Assembly (NCBI RefSeq): GCF_004762045.1
Contig: NZ_SJOM01000007.1
Span: 3,233,806 to 3,297,805 of the forward strand
Reading direction: 5' to 3'
Length of the DNA stretch: 64,000 nt
Source of the DNA: Mycobacterium sp. DL99
GTDB taxonomy: Bacteria; Actinomycetota; Actinomycetes; Mycobacteriales; Mycobacteriaceae
In this document: one piece after another, positions 45,124 to 53,602 of the stretch
How the letters are laid out: every line of letters starts with the position of its first letter
Numbering within the stretch: the first letter of the stretch is position 1
Program-made: the position numbers and the translations under genes
Notes under the pieces: model-generated
Database searches by the model: none
Told to the model about the DNA's origin: nothing
What the model saw: only the letters and a program-made list of their open reading frames with translations

Positions 45124-45978
45124 ATGAGCACTGAAGTGACCTCGTTGACGGAGTTGGCCGGCGACCTGGCCGGCACCTATCGGCGCACCCGCAGCAGCGG
45201 TGAGCAGGTCGACCATGCGGTGGCCGAGGCGGATCTGGCGGCGGTCCTGCGCGACGGCTACGTGATCCTGCCTGATCTGCTCACTACTGCCGAACTCGAC
45301 GCGATTCGGGAGTCTGTGGGGCCGCTGTTGGATCGGCGGGGCCGCAACGGGTTCGAAGGCCACGCCACCCAGCGGGTGTACAGCGTGTTGAACAAGACCC
45401 GCAGCTGTGACCGGATCGCCGATCATCCACGCGTGCTGGCACTGCTGGACCGGCTATTCATGCCGAACTACCTGTTGTCGATGTTGCAGGTCATCAGGAT
45501 CCTGCCGGGGGAGCAGGCACAGATGTTGCACACCGACGACAGCTTCTATCCGCTGCCCCGACCGCGAAAAGCCTTGGGCGCGGCCACCATCTGGGCGATC
45601 GATGATTTCACAGCCGACAACGGTGCGACCGACATCGTCGCGGGCAGCCATGAGTGGGGTGATCGGCAGCCCGAGCCCGCCGAACGCGAACCGGTGGTGA
45701 TGAGCGCCGGGTCGTGCGTCTTCTTTCTCGGGACGCTGTGGCACGGCGGCGGTGCCAACCGATCCGCGAACGCACGCCTGGCGCTGACGGCGCAGTATTG
45801 CGAGCCGTGGTTGCGCCCGCAGGAGGCATTCACCTTGTCCATGACCCGCGACACCGTGCGGGCGGTGTCCGAGGACATCCGGCGCATGCTGGGCTACAGC
45901 ATCCACCCGCCGTTCATCGGCCAGGTCGATGGCATGCACCCCAAGCGGCTACTCGAACCAGGCGCCCCGTCGGTCTGA
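45124..45978 (+). CDS. Phytanoyl-CoA dioxygenase (PhyH)-family oxygenase
   Basis: The 284-residue enzyme has the 2-oxoglutarate/Fe(II) facial triad in MLHTDDSFYPLP (His-X-Asp) and a distal His in FLGTLWHGGGANRSANARLA, where the arginine binds the co-substrate. It would hydroxylate a lipid or secondary metabolite in the cytoplasm. The start is ATG 45124. The last 29 codons are found again, as a remnant, at 42354-42443. Its regulator is probably the divergent TetR. Confidence 0.88.
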   Translation: MSTEVTSLTELAGDLAGTYRRTRSSGEQVDHAVAEADLAAVLRDGYVILPDLLTTAELDAIRESVGPLLDRRGRNGFEGHATQRVYSVLNKTRSCDRIADHPRVLALLDRLFMPNYLLSMLQVIRILPGEQAQMLHTDDSFYPLPRPRKALGAATIWAIDDFTADNGATDIVAGSHEWGDRQPEPAEREPVVMSAGSCVFFLGTLWHGGGANRSANARLALTAQYCEPWLRPQEAFTLSMTRDTVRAVSEDIRRMLGYSIHPPFIGQVDGMHPKRLLEPGAPSV

Positions 45979-46201
45979 TGTGGCCACCAAACTTGTTCGA
46001 TCACTTTATGATCCACGCGTTTTCGCTGCGGGCATCGATAGATGCCAATGCACCGGGCTGAACGCGGTCATGGCTGTCGCTTTTTTGTGTGACTGCGAGT
46101 ATCGTTAAACGTGTTGGTGTTCCGTCATACGGATTGCCCATCCGGGTTTGGAGCACCGATTCAATAGGCCGCTTGGCTCGGCCATAGATGGGAGCGTCCA
46201 C

Positions 46202-46741
46202 ATGACGCTACAAGCGGCTGAGAATTCGGACCGGGTGCAAGGCCCGTCCCGTACTCCAAGATTGCGGTTGAAACCGAAGGCGCCACGCAATGGGTTTGTC
46301 GATGGGGCGTGGTGGCCTCGCGGCGATGACCTCAGCGCTGAACTTCCCGACCTACTAGCGGTGCTGTCCGTCAGGCTGGGACACGTCGAACGGGTACTCT
46401 ACCGATTGTCTGACTGGCGGCCCGCGCCCCGAAAGCTCGACACCGGTGGCGTTCCAGTCAAGCTGGACGGATATGAGCGCCAACCGATTTCAACAATCAG
46501 TCTGCTAGGCCCTGGATTCCGTCGACTCGATTTGCTGGTCATAGCTGTGCACGCGGACGCCTCCGATGCGCACGCGACGATGATGAGGGCTGCGCATCCC
46601 AGCGACGAGACCCGTGTGGACCGCCTTCTCGGGATCGAACCGCGCGTCCGGATCAGCTTGGACCGGGCCAGCGTTGCCCAGCAGCGCTGGGAATCAGAGA
46701 CATCAAACCACGCAGCGCGTTCCCGGATGCCCATCCGGTGA
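46202..46741 (+). CDS. DUF5994-family protein
   Basis: The 179-residue protein has the DUF5994 core TPRLRLKPKAPRNGFVDGAW and WPRGDDLSAELPDLLAVLSV near residues 20-60. Function is unknown. In mycobacteria these proteins are frequent near stress- and stationary-phase genes. A paralogue with more than half of its residues identical lies 425 bases away on the opposite strand (47166-47711), making an inverted gene pair. The start is ATG 46202. Confidence 0.78.
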   Translation: MTLQAAENSDRVQGPSRTPRLRLKPKAPRNGFVDGAWWPRGDDLSAELPDLLAVLSVRLGHVERVLYRLSDWRPAPRKLDTGGVPVKLDGYERQPISTISLLGPGFRRLDLLVIAVHADASDAHATMMRAAHPSDETRVDRLLGIEPRVRISLDRASVAQQRWESETSNHAARSRMPIR

Positions 46742-46793
46742 CGGCTTCTGAAGAACAAGACGCTGGCGATATCGTCAGGGATCGGATTTGACC

Positions 46794-46997
46794 ATGACTG
46801 TACAAGTAACCCGCAACGACGGCGTCACTGATGAGTTTGCACGCTTCGGCGATCGCTATGTCAAACACAACGACGGGTCATTAGAAGTTATCCGAGCCGA
46901 AACTATGCCGGCCGCGACCTATCCGGTGGGCGGCTGGACTGAGGTGGCCGGAGACGAAAAGCGAAAGCCCCACAGGCTATTTCATCACCGCTCATAG
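46794..46997 (+). CDS. Small hypothetical protein between DUF5994 paralogues
   Basis: The 67-residue product starts at ATG 46794 and reads a compact domain with FARFGDRYVKHNDGSLEVIR and a basic tail. No family is recognised. It lies 52 bases after the first DUF5994 gene in the same direction and may be co-transcribed. Small size and no clear ribosome site lower confidence. Confidence 0.42.
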   Translation: MTVQVTRNDGVTDEFARFGDRYVKHNDGSLEVIRAETMPAATYPVGGWTEVAGDEKRKPHRLFHHRS

Positions 46998-47165
46998 TTC
47001 GACTACTGCCAGGCGAGCCTTGAGTCAGGTTCGAGATTCGCTCGCTCCTTTGACCGACCCTGATCCTAGTCAGAGTTCGACCACCAAACCTGATGCGTCA
47101 CAACACATCCATCGCCGGAGGCAATTTGCCATCCGGTGAATGCCGGCCCCTGGGAAGTTTCGGTG

Positions 47166-47711
47166 TCAGCCGCGTAGCTGCGCTAACTCTGGGGAAACCG
47201 TAGTTCCACCTTCTGATTCCCAGCGTTCTTGAGCAGTGGAAGCTTGGGTGCGTCTGTCCCGGTCTCGTTGGCTGATCATGAGCAATCCGTCGACGGTCGC
47301 GGCATTGTGGGGTTGCGCCGCGGTCATCATGGTGCGGTGTGCGTCGTTGGCGTCGGTGTGAGGCGGGATCACCAGTAGCGTGAGCCGGTCACCGTCGAGC
47401 CCGAGAACTTCAACGGTGTTGATCGGCTGTCGCCGATACCCATCCAGGCGTACCGCCCGCCCTCCGGTGATGAGCTTTCGTGGCGCGTTCGCCCATGCGC
47501 TCAGGTGATACAGCACCCGGTCGATGCGGCCCAGGCGCACCGAGAGCACGGCCAGCAGGTCTGGCAGCTCTGCGCTGAGGTCATCTGTGTGCGGCCACCA
47601 CGCCCCGTCGACATAGCCACTTTGTGGTGCTTTGGGCTTTAACCGTAGGCGCGGCGTACGCGCCGGCACGGTGGAGTTCTGATCATTTCTGCGTGTCTGC
47701 TGTGGCGTCAT
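47166..47711 (-). CDS. DUF5994-family protein (second copy, inverted)
   Basis: The 181-residue protein carries the same core as the copy at 46202 (TPRLRLKPKAPQSGYVDGAW, WPHTDDLSAELPDLLAVLSV), then diverges in the C-terminal third. The two genes face each other and so could recombine to invert the 46794 gene. The start is ATG 47711; the longer frame upstream overlaps the YbdK ligase gene and is not needed. Role unknown. Confidence 0.78.
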   Translation of the reverse strand: MTPQQTRRNDQNSTVPARTPRLRLKPKAPQSGYVDGAWWPHTDDLSAELPDLLAVLSVRLGRIDRVLYHLSAWANAPRKLITGGRAVRLDGYRRQPINTVEVLGLDGDRLTLLVIPPHTDANDAHRTMMTAAQPHNAATVDGLLMISQRDRDRRTQASTAQERWESEGGTTVSPELAQLRG

Positions 47712-47847
47712 GGAGACGCTCCCGTCTGGACCGCGTGGCGCGGCCCTGTCCTTCAAATCAGCGATGACACACTCGAAATGGTTGCGTGTACGAAGTACCG
47801 CCGATAGTTGTGATCCTACGCTGATCCAGTCTGAATGCAGGTCGCGG

Positions 47848-49020
47848 TCAAGCGATCGTTGGGAAAGGCGAGCCGAGACTCTCACCACTGTCAGTCGTGT
47901 CATGCCGTGTTGCCCACGCACCTTGGGCACGGGGCGCGATGTCTGCCGTCTCAGCGATGAGGTGATCCACGACGTCGAACAGGCTGTTGCTCATGCGCAT
48001 GACGCGACGCTGCCGGGCCGCCGAGCTGCCGTCTGCCAGCGCCTGGCGCGCCAACTCCTCAACGGCTTGCCAATCTCCGGATGCCTCCAGCTGTGGGCGG
48101 AGCATCTGGACCAAGTCGGTAACCACATCGCCCGCGGGGCGACTCGCCGGATGTATCAAGTCCACGAGGTCGCCTTCCAGCCCTGACCGGGCAGCTCGCC
48201 ACAGCGCGGCGCGGCCGAGCGGGGGGACCACTGTGGCGGCAGGCACCCCGGCGCGTAGTCCCTCGATTTCGCGTTCGACGAGCGCGCGGAAAAGCGCCGC
48301 GATGAGCACGATGGTGTCGGCACGTGGGCAGCTATCGCATACGCGCAGCTCCAAGGTAGGAGTTCGCAGGGCGGGGCGAACGTCAAAATACGACATCCCC
48401 GCATCGGTGATCACTCCGGTCGCAACGAGATTGGAGATCAACGTGTCGTACTCCGCGGCTGACGTGGCCGGAGGCGCCAATCCAGTGGTGGGCCATCGTT
48501 GCCATACCAGTGTGCGGACACTGCTGTAGCCGGTATCAGATCCGTCGGACCAGAATGGCGAACTCGCGCTCAGCGCAAGCAGAGTGGGAACATAGGCGGC
48601 CACCCGGCCGGCCACCAGGACAGACTCGTCACGGTCGTCGATTCCAACGTGTATCTGGGTCCCACAGATCAGTTGTTCGCGTGCCAACAGCTGATAGTCG
48701 GCAAGCATCTGCTGATAACGGGAAGTCTGGGTCACCTGCATCTCGCTGGGCACCGACAACGGAACCGCGCCTGCGGCAACCACTCCCAACCCGAGAGTGG
48801 CGGCGGTATCGACGAGGACTCGGCGCCGCGCTGTCAGATCAGCCCGGAGGTCCGGAAGAGTACTGACCACACTGCCGTTCGCCTCCACGACACAGCTCTG
48901 CAATTCGGCCACATAACCGTCAGGCAACAGGTGCAGCACCTCTGGTGCCCGCGTTGCCAGCCGTCTGGTCGAGAGGTCGACAAGGTGGAACTCTTCCTCT
49001 ATGCCGACGGTCCGGGGCAT
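47848..49020 (-). CDS. ybdK: Carboxylate-amine ligase of the YbdK/glutamate-cysteine ligase 2 family
   Basis: The 390 residues match YbdK-type ATP-dependent ligases: the N-terminal metal motif VGIEEEFHLVD, CGTQIHVGIDDRD in the substrate loop, and LELRVCDSCPRADT later. E. coli YbdK has weak gamma-glutamylcysteine ligase activity. Mycobacteria make mycothiol rather than glutathione and carry several such paralogues of unknown product. It begins at ATG 49020 and ends 136 bases before the DUF5994 gene. Confidence 0.85.
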   Translation of the reverse strand: MPRTVGIEEEFHLVDLSTRRLATRAPEVLHLLPDGYVAELQSCVVEANGSVVSTLPDLRADLTARRRVLVDTAATLGLGVVAAGAVPLSVPSEMQVTQTSRYQQMLADYQLLAREQLICGTQIHVGIDDRDESVLVAGRVAAYVPTLLALSASSPFWSDGSDTGYSSVRTLVWQRWPTTGLAPPATSAAEYDTLISNLVATGVITDAGMSYFDVRPALRTPTLELRVCDSCPRADTIVLIAALFRALVEREIEGLRAGVPAATVVPPLGRAALWRAARSGLEGDLVDLIHPASRPAGDVVTDLVQMLRPQLEASGDWQAVEELARQALADGSSAARQRRVMRMSNSLFDVVDHLIAETADIAPRAQGAWATRHDTTDSGESLGSPFPTIA

Positions 49021-49207
49021 CGCCGCTCCTGCCTACGCAACGGAAATGACGCTGAAGACATCCCATGGGATAGCCGTTGCGCGCGCCGATAAACCAATAT
49101 CGGGCCGGGGCTGGCGGCAGGCTCAGACCCAGGGATCAGCCAGTCGTTGCGCGGCCAAGGTTCGGAGTTCGACGTTTGTTTCAAGCGAGGCCTTGGGCTT
49201 GAGACTG

Positions 49208-49612
49208 TCAATTGTCTTGGCGTTTCTTGCTGTCGGCATTCATATGCGCGTGCGATGCCTGGGGGACGGTATCCATCGTGTCCGCCCGGTCCCACTGGGT
49301 CGTTGAGCTGCTGAGGGGAGTTCGGTGCCTCGTTGCGCTGGAGACCGTCCCGCCGTGACAGACCTCGTGCTGGGGCCGCCCAGACGATGGCTTCGGACTG
49401 CGCGGAGCGTTACGGGCGGCGGTGGCCTCGTCAGCCCACCCCTCGCGCTGTCGAAATTGCGGTGGGCCCTGTTTGACGGACTGGTCGATGTTGTCGGGCG
49501 TCGCAGATTGATCTTTGTCGCGTTTGTTGCCCGCCACCCACGCGAAGACAGCGATGGGCACCATCGTCGCGAACACTACGAGGGCGACGAAAACGATACT
49601 GCTGGTAGCCAT
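49208..49612 (-). CDS. Small membrane protein, one helix with hydrophilic tail
   Basis: The 134-residue product has one N-terminal helix (SSIVFVALVVFATMVPIAVF) and a long charged, probably disordered tail with QREGWADEATAARNAPRSPK. Function unknown. The frame has a good start (ATG 49612) and sits in a run of stress-type small genes on the minus strand, but the tail is low in complexity, so the 3' end may not be conserved. Confidence 0.5.
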   Translation of the reverse strand: MATSSIVFVALVVFATMVPIAVFAWVAGNKRDKDQSATPDNIDQSVKQGPPQFRQREGWADEATAARNAPRSPKPSSGRPQHEVCHGGTVSSATRHRTPLSSSTTQWDRADTMDTVPQASHAHMNADSKKRQDN

Positions 49613-49777
49613 ATCGGCTCCTTGGGATTAGTGAAACGTGTGTTCTGCACGCAGCGTGACGGTTTGGCCGAGGGCATCTCGCCTGACCAGTCTCGAAGTG
49701 GGCATGCCCTCGACTGTTGGGGGCGGGGGCAATCACGGCCTTCGGCTCAATGTCGTCGGCCATGACCCACGGGTCGG

Positions 49778-49957
49778 TCAGTAGTAGTGACGCCGGCCGC
49801 CGATGGCGTGACCCGTCCGGCCCATCAGCATCATGAGCAGGCCGACGACCAGCAGGATGACCCCGATCACCAGGACAACGTGGGCGAAAGCGAATGTGGG
49901 GACGAGGCCGGGGAGGAGGAGCCCCAGAACAATCATGATGATTCCGAGGATGATCAT
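49778..49957 (-). CDS. DUF6131-type small membrane protein (59 residues)
   Basis: A short gene from ATG 49957 encodes two hydrophobic helices (MIILGIIMIVLGLLLPGLVP and HVVLVIGVILLVVGLLMMLM) and the basic tail GGRRHYY. This is the pattern of the DUF6131 family of tiny actinobacterial membrane proteins, often induced in stress. A perfect GGAGAACGTTCTCC palindrome lies 31 bases upstream and is likely its operator or promoter element. Confidence 0.75.
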   Translation of the reverse strand: MIILGIIMIVLGLLLPGLVPTFAFAHVVLVIGVILLVVGLLMMLMGRTGHAIGGRRHYY

Positions 49958-49988
49958 GGCCTTTACCTAGTTTCGGTGTAGATGTTTG

Positions 49989-50002
49989 GGAGAACGTTCT
50001 CC
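49989..50002. promoter_or_regulatory. Perfect 14-bp palindrome upstream of the DUF6131 gene
   Basis: GGAGAACGTTCTCC is fully self-complementary and lies 31-45 bases upstream of the ATG at 49957 on the minus strand, overlapping where a promoter would be. The binding protein is unknown. Confidence 0.55.
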
Positions 50003-50354
50003 GGGGTCAGTGTTCAAACGCGTCTTGACCTTTGCCCTTGCAAATTTTGCAATTCCTGTGACCTGGCCGGCGTGCCCTTCAACGCGCAGGGGGTGTTGCC
50101 GGTCATGCGTCCAGAGAATTTCTTCGCGAGGAGCGGTGTGCCCGTCGGCCCCGTGATGTCGTCGCCGAAAGCGGAGAGATTCGCGGTCGATAGGTGAGTA
50201 GGCCCCGCGTTGGTCAGCGCCCCGGTGGACCCCGCGAACACCGGAGCAAGCAGAACAACCATCCAACGATGACGGTCATGGCGGCGCCTCTACTGATGCT
50301 TAGAAGTCCAGTACACGCCCGATCCACGGGGTTGTCAACAGCGTATATCTACGT

Positions 50355-50418
50355 CATAGATCTATGCTGTCGACAGGTTGAGATCCATGCTTTCCCGATT
50401 GCTATGTCTACGGCGTAG
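50355..50418. promoter_or_regulatory. Candidate twin operators before the TetR gene at 50468
   Basis: CATAGATCTATG (50355-50366) is a perfect 12-bp palindrome and CTACG-G-CGTAG (50408-50418) is a perfect 5-bp dyad. Both contain a TCTACG(T/G)C(A/G)TAG element (50349-50359 and 50407-50418), so the site is duplicated. This spacing suits two TetR dimers. Confidence 0.55.
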
Positions 50419-50467
50419 TCCTACAGTGGATGTCAACACTGGAGACATACCGGAAGGTGGCAGTTCC

Positions 50468-51241
50468 ATGGCCCAACCGCCAGCGGGTCCATCAGGTCCC
50501 GCGCCCGCCGCTCGGAATATCGAGGCAGACGGTGAGAGCAGGCCGATCACCCGCGCAGCGGTCCTGGCCAGCGCCCTGGAGATTATCGACCGCGACGGCA
50601 TCGACAAGCTCTCGATGCGGCGGCTCGGCGAGGCGGTCGGGCGTGACCCGATGGCTCTCTATCGGCATGTGCCCAACAAGGCTGCAGTGCTCGACGGGGT
50701 CGTCGAGATGGTCTTCGAGCAGCTTCCGCTGGACACCACAACGCCGGATTGGGCCGCTGCATTACGCAAGCTCGGCCACGAGTTCCGCGATCTGGCGCGC
50801 GCGCACCCCAATGTGGTGCCGTTGTTGGTCACCCGCCCGCTGGCTACACCGCTCGGGATGCGGCCGCCAGGAATCCTGCGGCACCTCGAAGCGGTCCTCA
50901 CCCTGCTCATCGGTGCCGGGTTCACCGGAGCGGATGCGCTGCACGTCTACCGGGCGTTATTCGGGTTCCTGTACGGGCACGTACTTACCGAACTGCAGGA
51001 AATCGTCGAGCGCCCCGAGGAAACCGACCACGTCCTGCGGCTAGGACTGCACCGACTTCCGATCGACCAGTTTCGGCACCTTCGTGAGCTTGCGCCAACC
51101 TGGGCCTCCTACGACGGACTGGCCGAACTAGACCGCGGACTCGACATTCTGCTCAGCGGACTTGCCGCTCGACTCACCGTCCCCGGCGCAGCCCCCGCGC
51201 CTACCCCTGAGCCTCCGCAGAACGACCACGGGCGGACGTGA
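50468..51241 (+). CDS. TetR-family regulator with TetR-type C-terminal domain
   Basis: The 257-residue protein has a 25-residue disordered N-terminus, then a helix-turn-helix (AAVLASALEIIDRDGIDKLS, RRLGEAVGRDPMALYRHVPN). The C-terminal domain is like that of TetR itself (LLVTRPLATPLGMRPPGILR, ALFGFLYGHVLTELQEIVER). The start is ATG 50468 with GGAAGG upstream. It should bind the twin dyads at 50355-50418 and regulate itself. The convergent LLM oxidoreductase may be its target, but that gene's promoter lies on the far side. Confidence 0.88.
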   Translation: MAQPPAGPSGPAPAARNIEADGESRPITRAAVLASALEIIDRDGIDKLSMRRLGEAVGRDPMALYRHVPNKAAVLDGVVEMVFEQLPLDTTTPDWAAALRKLGHEFRDLARAHPNVVPLLVTRPLATPLGMRPPGILRHLEAVLTLLIGAGFTGADALHVYRALFGFLYGHVLTELQEIVERPEETDHVLRLGLHRLPIDQFRHLRELAPTWASYDGLAELDRGLDILLSGLAARLTVPGAAPAPTPEPPQNDHGRT

Positions 51242-51370
51242 CTCGATGCCGCACTTTGATCGTTCCAAACTGACCCTCGTCCTGTGCGAATAGGTATGAC
51301 CCACAGGCTTTTTACGGACTTGGTAAGACGACGATGGCAATAGCAGAGGTCGGGGATATGCCCGCTTCTG

Positions 51371-52165
51371 TCAGACAGGAACCCCACGGTCGATGACCCG
51401 CAGCACCTGATCTGGGCGATGCCCGGGCCAAAAGGCGTGCATCGCCCAGGTTGCACCCGCGGTGGCGAACCTGTCCAAGTCGTCACCTGGGCGAACCGCG
51501 ACGGCGATGTCGAAGCCTTCACGGCCGCCACGCGCGTGCTCGATTGCGTCGGCGACACGGCCGATGGCGTCCGCGTCTGCTCCGAGCGGAAACACGCCGT
51601 CGTATCGAGCAGCGCGATCGATCGGTTTACCTGTGGTGCGTGCGGTGCCGAACCACAGCGGGATGCGCGGCTGCTGAACCGGTCCTGGAATCGCTTCCAC
51701 ACCTTCGACGATCATCGCCCTGCGGTGAGTCACCGTGTCGCCTGCCCACAACGCCGTCAGCGCCGCGGTGCCGTCGTCGAGCACATCGCTAAGCCGACGT
51801 GGATCAGCATCCTCGCCAAACGCCGAATACTCCCGCGCGATGTCGCCACCAGTGCCCAAGCCCACTATCAGGCGTCCACGGCTAAGCCGGTCGAGGGTTA
51901 CCGTCTCGCGTGCGAGCTTGAGCACACGCCGCCGTGGTAACGGAGTCACCATAGGGCCCAACCGGATTCGATCAGTCACCGTCGCTGCAGCGGCGAGCAT
52001 GACCCACGGATCCGCAATCTCCCATCGCCCCTCGACCGGGCTCAACACGTGATCCCACACGAACAGACCGTCCCAGCCGCTCTGTTCGGCAGCTGCCGCG
52101 ATCTCCGTAAGGGCACACGGATCAGACAGCGCACCGAACAGCGGAACATAAATCGCATGACGCAC
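51371..52165 (-). CDS. F420-dependent LLM-class oxidoreductase
   Basis: The 264-residue protein follows the luciferase-like barrel: AAAAEQSGWDGLFVWDHVLS, TVTDRIRLGPMVTPLPRRRV, and LSRGRLIVGLGTGGDIAREY near residues 35-110. Members of this size in mycobacteria usually take hydride from F420H2 or use FMN. The protein is about 70 residues shorter than full-length LLM enzymes but is not visibly broken. Substrate unknown. Confidence 0.85.
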   Translation of the reverse strand: MRHAIYVPLFGALSDPCALTEIAAAAEQSGWDGLFVWDHVLSPVEGRWEIADPWVMLAAAATVTDRIRLGPMVTPLPRRRVLKLARETVTLDRLSRGRLIVGLGTGGDIAREYSAFGEDADPRRLSDVLDDGTAALTALWAGDTVTHRRAMIVEGVEAIPGPVQQPRIPLWFGTARTTGKPIDRAARYDGVFPLGADADAIGRVADAIEHARGGREGFDIAVAVRPGDDLDRFATAGATWAMHAFWPGHRPDQVLRVIDRGVPV

Positions 52166-52257
52166 CGATCCACCGTAACCGTGGATGACCGGAACTCAGG
52201 ACAGTGCGGAGCCAGAATTGGTGACTACAGCCGGCGCTAAGCGACTTGACGAAACAC

Positions 52258-52398
52258 ATGCGACAAATGCCGGGGGAGAACGGTCAGGGTGACGTTTCGA
52301 CGCTCGTAGAGGCGGCGCTCAAGCTGGAAAGAAACCAAATTGTCGTTTCCTCCATCGAATTCGGGCAAGACGCGGCCCCGTCGGCACTGCTCGCGTGA
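52258..52398 (+). CDS. 46-residue ORF coupled to the baseplate spike gene
   Basis: From ATG 52258 the frame reads a short hydrophilic helix and strand (STLVEAALKLERNQIVVSSI) and ends at a TGA that overlaps the GTG start of the spike gene (GTGA). The overlap and plausible sequence suggest real translation. No family is recognised, and the frame is closed upstream, so it is not the tail of a long gene. It could be a small partner of the spike protein. Confidence 0.45.
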   Translation: MRQMPGENGQGDVSTLVEAALKLERNQIVVSSIEFGQDAAPSALLA

Positions 52399-52982
52399 TC
52401 ATCGATCACATGACAAACAACCGGGTGTTCGGGGTCTACCGCGGCCTCGTAGCTGAGAACGTCGATCCGGAACTGGCCGGACGGGTCAAGGTCACCTTGC
52501 CCGCCGATGCCGGCGGGCAGGCGCTGTGGGCGCCAATCGCGCAGCTCGGCGTGAGTTTCGCGCAGGAGGCGCCGGCCGTGGGAACGGAGGTGCTTGTCGC
52601 GCTCGAGGCGGGCGATCCCAATCGTCCCTGTGTGATCGGTCGATTGTGGCGAGAACCGCCGATGCCTGCCGTCCAGACCTTGACGCTGCGCAGTGGGCAT
52701 CAGGTGGTGATCGACGAGCCCGCGCAGGAAGTGCGGTTGCTTCACCCCAACGGCACCGAGCTCGTCCTGGAATCCAATGGCGGCCTGACGATTACCGCGC
52801 CGGTGGTCAACGTCCAAGCAGCAGCGGCCAATTTCAGCGGTACGGTCACCTGCACGACGTTGGTCGCGACCAACGGCGTGATATCACCGTCCTACACGCC
52901 CGGCGTCGGCAACATCATGTGGCCCAAGGCCAGCCGCCTACGCACGAATGCCGTTGCGGTAGAAGCAGATATGTCACGGTGA
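52395..52982 (+). CDS. Phage baseplate protein V/Gp5-type spike (VgrG-like OB-fold and beta-helix)
   Basis: The 195-residue protein resembles the central spike of contractile phage tails and injection systems. It has an OB-fold N-terminal domain (FGVYRGLVAENVDPELAGRV, VLVALEAGDPNRPCVIGRLW), followed by a short triple-beta-helix repeat part (LTLRSGHQVVIDEPAQEVRL, GGLTITAPVVNVQAAAANFS). Start at GTG 52395 (coupled) or ATG 52410. No sheath, tube or other baseplate genes are in the window, so it is an orphan from a prophage or contractile injection system. The sequence is intact. Confidence 0.8.
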   Translation: MIIDHMTNNRVFGVYRGLVAENVDPELAGRVKVTLPADAGGQALWAPIAQLGVSFAQEAPAVGTEVLVALEAGDPNRPCVIGRLWREPPMPAVQTLTLRSGHQVVIDEPAQEVRLLHPNGTELVLESNGGLTITAPVVNVQAAAANFSGTVTCTTLVATNGVISPSYTPGVGNIMWPKASRLRTNAVAVEADMSR

Positions 52983-53002
52983 CGAATTGATGGCATGGAG
53001 CT

Positions 53003-53338
53003 CTACGGGAAGGGGATCGGGGGAATGGCTGAAGGTAGCGGGATCTCGGGGATATCGGCAGGCAACTCGATATGCGGCACGTCGGCCGGAAGTTGCTCAC
53101 GCGGGATCGCATTCGGCATCTCTACGTTGGGCACGGCGCTCGGCAACGGAATCGGCGGAATGTCGCTGGGCAACGGCACGGGTGGAATGTTGGGCGGAAC
53201 AGGCAGTGTCGTCACCGAGTCGTTGGATGCGACCGACTGACTCGACTCGACACTGCAGCCCACGGTCATTGCCAAGACGAGCGCGATCGGCACGTACAGC
53301 GCGCTGCACTGGTGTATCCGTCGCGCCTCCGTGGGCAT
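53003..53338 (-). CDS. Putative lipoprotein with proline-rich tandem repeats
   Basis: The 111-residue product has an N-terminal hydrophobic segment ending in the lipobox MTVGC, so it is probably exported and lipid-anchored. The mature part is seven to eight imperfect 8-11-residue repeats on the theme P(S/A)(D/A)IPxIPLP (PPNIPPVPLP, PSDIPPIPLP, LPADIPEIPLP). The repeats resemble a stiff polyproline wall-spanning tether. Its 3' end overlaps nothing and it is convergent with the spike gene. The function is unknown. Confidence 0.55.
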   Translation of the reverse strand: MPTEARRIHQCSALYVPIALVLAMTVGCSVESSQSVASNDSVTTLPVPPNIPPVPLPSDIPPIPLPSAVPNVEMPNAIPREQLPADVPHIELPADIPEIPLPSAIPPIPFP

Positions 53339-53602
53339 CTGGCCGACTCCTCGTCAAGTAGAGGGCCACGACGTTATCACCGGCGCTCTACCGGCAGCTT
53401 CTGTCTCGCACCGCAGCCGCAGCGATCACACAGTTCAGTAGTCGCACCTGAAATCAACATGAATTTGCTATGCATTGTCTATGTGGACGTTTATGCGTCA
53501 CATATGAATTCCTCGCATTATATTCAACCGCGACTAAACTCAAGAGAAAGGCGGAGCGCAGGAATAGGCGTGCACTTCACGAAAGCTGGAAAGGGAATTA
53601 CA

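Larger units (their letters stand above)
49958..50467. other. Intergenic stretch with palindromes but no clear gene
   Basis: It contains the 14-bp palindrome at 49989 and the dyads at 50355-50418. Short frames on both strands (for example 50014-50262 on the minus strand, with a weak signal-like start) lack ribosome sites and homology. I do not call them. Confidence 0.45.

Noticed and set aside
46031..46081. Hairpin GGCATC-GATA-GATGCC followed later by a T-run, possible terminator
   Set aside because: The T-run begins more than 30 bases after the stem, so it does not form an intrinsic terminator.
50014..50262. 82-codon minus-strand frame with a weak signal-like start
   Set aside because: No ribosome site, no homology, and it overlaps the palindrome-rich regulatory gap; too weak to call.
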